This document shows, in pieces, positions 62,923 through 64,000 of a stretch of DNA of 64,000 nt (the first letter of the stretch is position 1; each line of letters starts with the position of its first letter). Both the position numbers and the translations under genes were made by a program. The stretch spans positions 305,561 to 369,560 of the forward strand of contig NZ_VOEJ01000005.1 in the NCBI RefSeq assembly GCF_007846085.1. Direction: 5' to 3'. The stretch is from Mucilaginibacter pallidiroseus (GTDB lineage Bacteria; Bacteroidota; Bacteroidia; Sphingobacteriales; Sphingobacteriaceae). A model generated the notes under the pieces. It was not told the DNA's origin. It searched no databases and saw only the letters and a list, made by a program, of their open reading frames with translations.

Positions 62923-63783
62923 ATGAGCAATGCCGTAAAATTAACTGAGTGCCCCCGCGATGCCATGCAGGGGCTGCACAACTATATACCCGCCGAAGTT
63001 AAAGCGCATTACATTAACCTGCTTTTGCAGGTTGGTTTTGATACCATTGACTTTGGCAGCTTTGTATCGCCCAAGGCTATTCCGCAAATGAGGGATACGG
63101 CCGAGGTATTGGCACAACTTGATATTACACCCGGCAACCGCACTAAGCTGCTGGCCATTGTTGCCAATTATCGCGGAGCGGAGCAAGCCGCACAATTTGA
63201 TGAAATAAGCTACCTTGGGTTTCCATTCTCCATTTCAGAAACCTTCCAGCTGCGTAATACAAATGCGTCTATAACTGAAGCGCTCGACACTGTTAAGCAA
63301 ATAGCAGGGTTGTGTGCCCTTAAAAATAAAACGCCATTGGTTTACTTATCCATGGGATTTGGCAACCCCTACAGCGACGATTGGAGTACAGAAGCTGTTT
63401 TAAACTGGACAGGCAAGCTTGTGCAGGAAGGAATAACGCAAATTGCCCTTTCAGATACCATTGGCATTGCAACACCCGAACAGATAAGCATTCTTTACCC
63501 CGCCCTTCAAAATGCGTTTCCGCAAATTGAACTTGGCTTACACTTGCACTCGACAACAGAAACATGGCAGGAAAAAATCGCTGCTGCATACGATGCAGGA
63601 TGCCGCAAGTTTGATACCTCTTTAAAAGGCTATGGCGGCTGCCCAATGGCCAAAGATGACCTAACCGGCAATATAGCTACCGAAAATGTAGTTGCCTACC
63701 TGTTGCACAACAATATCCAGCTTGATCTCGACCTTGATAAATTGGGCGAGGCGATGGAATATGCGAATGGCATACTTGCTTAG
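62923..63783 (+). CDS. Hydroxymethylglutaryl-CoA lyase
   Basis: Splits HMG-CoA into acetyl-CoA and acetoacetate, the last step of leucine degradation. 286 residues: TECPRDAMQGL (catalytic Arg/Asp), DFGSFVSPKAIPQM, ALSDTIGIATPEQI, GLHLHSTTETW with metal-binding His residues, and GYGGCPMAKDDLTGNI (active-site Cys), all in the order of the family. It begins 12 bp after the dehydrogenase and is followed by a REP-like repeat. Confidence 0.94.
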   Translation: MSNAVKLTECPRDAMQGLHNYIPAEVKAHYINLLLQVGFDTIDFGSFVSPKAIPQMRDTAEVLAQLDITPGNRTKLLAIVANYRGAEQAAQFDEISYLGFPFSISETFQLRNTNASITEALDTVKQIAGLCALKNKTPLVYLSMGFGNPYSDDWSTEAVLNWTGKLVQEGITQIALSDTIGIATPEQISILYPALQNAFPQIELGLHLHSTTETWQEKIAAAYDAGCRKFDTSLKGYGGCPMAKDDLTGNIATENVVAYLLHNNIQLDLDLDKLGEAMEYANGILA

Positions 63784-63820
63784 CATCCGTCGGCTGAAGC
63801 CGACGGCAATGACTACCTGG

Positions 63821-63889
63821 GTCATGCCGATGCATGTCGGCATCCCGAGTGTATGGCTCCTAAGCTTGTGGGATGCTGAAACAAGTTCA
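63821..63889. repeat. Interspersed two-hairpin repeat (copy 2, opposite orientation)
   Basis: Contains ATGCCGA/TCGGCAT (63824-63843) and, from 63871, GGATGCTGAAACAAGTTCA. Read on the minus strand it follows the same order as the copy at 18648-18730. A third small hairpin (CGTCGGC/GCCGACG, 63788-63805) precedes it. Confidence 0.65.
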
Positions 63890-63921
63890 CTGTTGTCCGG
63901 TAAAATATTTTTGGAAAAGTT

Positions 63922-63946
63922 AAGGGGTAGTTTATAGCTACCCCTT
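63922..63946 (+). terminator. Terminator-like hairpin near the right edge
   Basis: Perfect 9-bp stem (63922-63930 with 63938-63946), 7-nt loop, T-rich after it. It lies 139 bp past the lyase stop and the REP-like element, so it may end that operon. Confidence 0.6.
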
Positions 63947-63985
63947 TGTTGTTGATATTTGAGTTACCACACTTAAATATTCAAC

Positions 63986-64000
63986 ATGGGCAAAAGTACT
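63986..64000 (+). CDS. Possible start of a further gene, cut by the window edge
   Basis: An ATG at 63986 opens a frame of only five codons (MGKST) after the terminator-like hairpin. The spacing suits a gene start, but so few codons cannot identify it. Confidence 0.25.

Noticed and set aside
63692..63937. Plus-strand frame of 81 codons at the end of HMG-CoA lyase
   Set aside because: Overlaps the lyase C-terminus out of frame and then runs through the REP-like repeat.

Overview
This window is a piece of a Bacteroidota chromosome, most likely from the Sphingobacteriaceae (a Mucilaginibacter- or Pedobacter-like organism). I infer this from the protein families (DUF2807 proteins, BlaR1-type peptidase fused to TonB C-domains, fused SecDF, fused exonuclease/GIY-YIG protein, SPPA67-type SppA), from recurrent TAnnTTTG -7 promoter elements, from the lack of strong Shine-Dalgarno sites, and from a GC content that looks moderate. 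It is almost entirely core chromosome. I saw no tRNA, rRNA, CRISPR array, prophage or intact insertion sequence.

Layout. 1-2.9 kb: tig, clpP and the 5' end of clpX on the minus strand (protein folding and proteolysis). 3.0-5.6 kb: three DUF2807-type exported proteins, two of them close paralogues behind ECF-sigma-like promoters. 5.9-9.2 kb: recQ and gltA. 9.3-13.8 kb: a large hybrid histidine kinase facing a MacB-type permease. 14-17.5 kb: queA, ispD, two tiny Lmo0937-type membrane proteins, a DUF2795 protein and a PduO-type adenosyltransferase. 17.6-26.4 kb: a GH19 lipoprotein, unknown proteins, an ABC ATPase, gatC-plsC, trpS, a deoxynucleoside kinase, an AraC regulator and an aldo/keto reductase. 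26.6-34.7 kb: M23 lipoprotein, pyrG-yidC, exonuclease/GIY-YIG fusion, stress flavoprotein, pyrF. 34.9-40.6 kb: rho-pssA-purS, an Hpt protein, folK, sppA. 40.7-45.6 kb: a PolX-like protein, hldE-type nucleotidyltransferase, a family 9 glycosyltransferase, sixA, dprA. 45.7-48.4 kb: a BlaI/BlaR1-TonB pair. 48.4-50.8 kb: glycosyltransferase - ECF sigma - rsmG, overlapping end to end. 51-54.1 kb: tgt-lptF/G-eamA coupled by TAATG junctions. 54.1-55.0 kb: AT-rich, apparently non-coding. 55-64 kb: LapA-domain protein, ispE, thyA - four-helix-bundle gene - folA, secDF, an NDH-2-type dehydrogenase and HMG-CoA lyase.

The most interesting points are: (1) a four-helix-bundle (23S IVP/Avd-like) gene lying between thyA and folA and bracketed by oppositely oriented octamer arrays, with the folA start codon inside one array; (2) matching GTAAC-N16-CGTC promoters before two DUF2807 paralogues; (3) three 16-bp dyads before the blaI gene; (4) a SusC/TonB-box-like motif inside a BlaR1-TonB protein; (5) a tRNA-guanine transglycosylase without its zinc cysteines and a PolX-like protein without its polymerase aspartates; (6) REP-like interspersed repeats. 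All are read by eye; no alignment or folding program was run.
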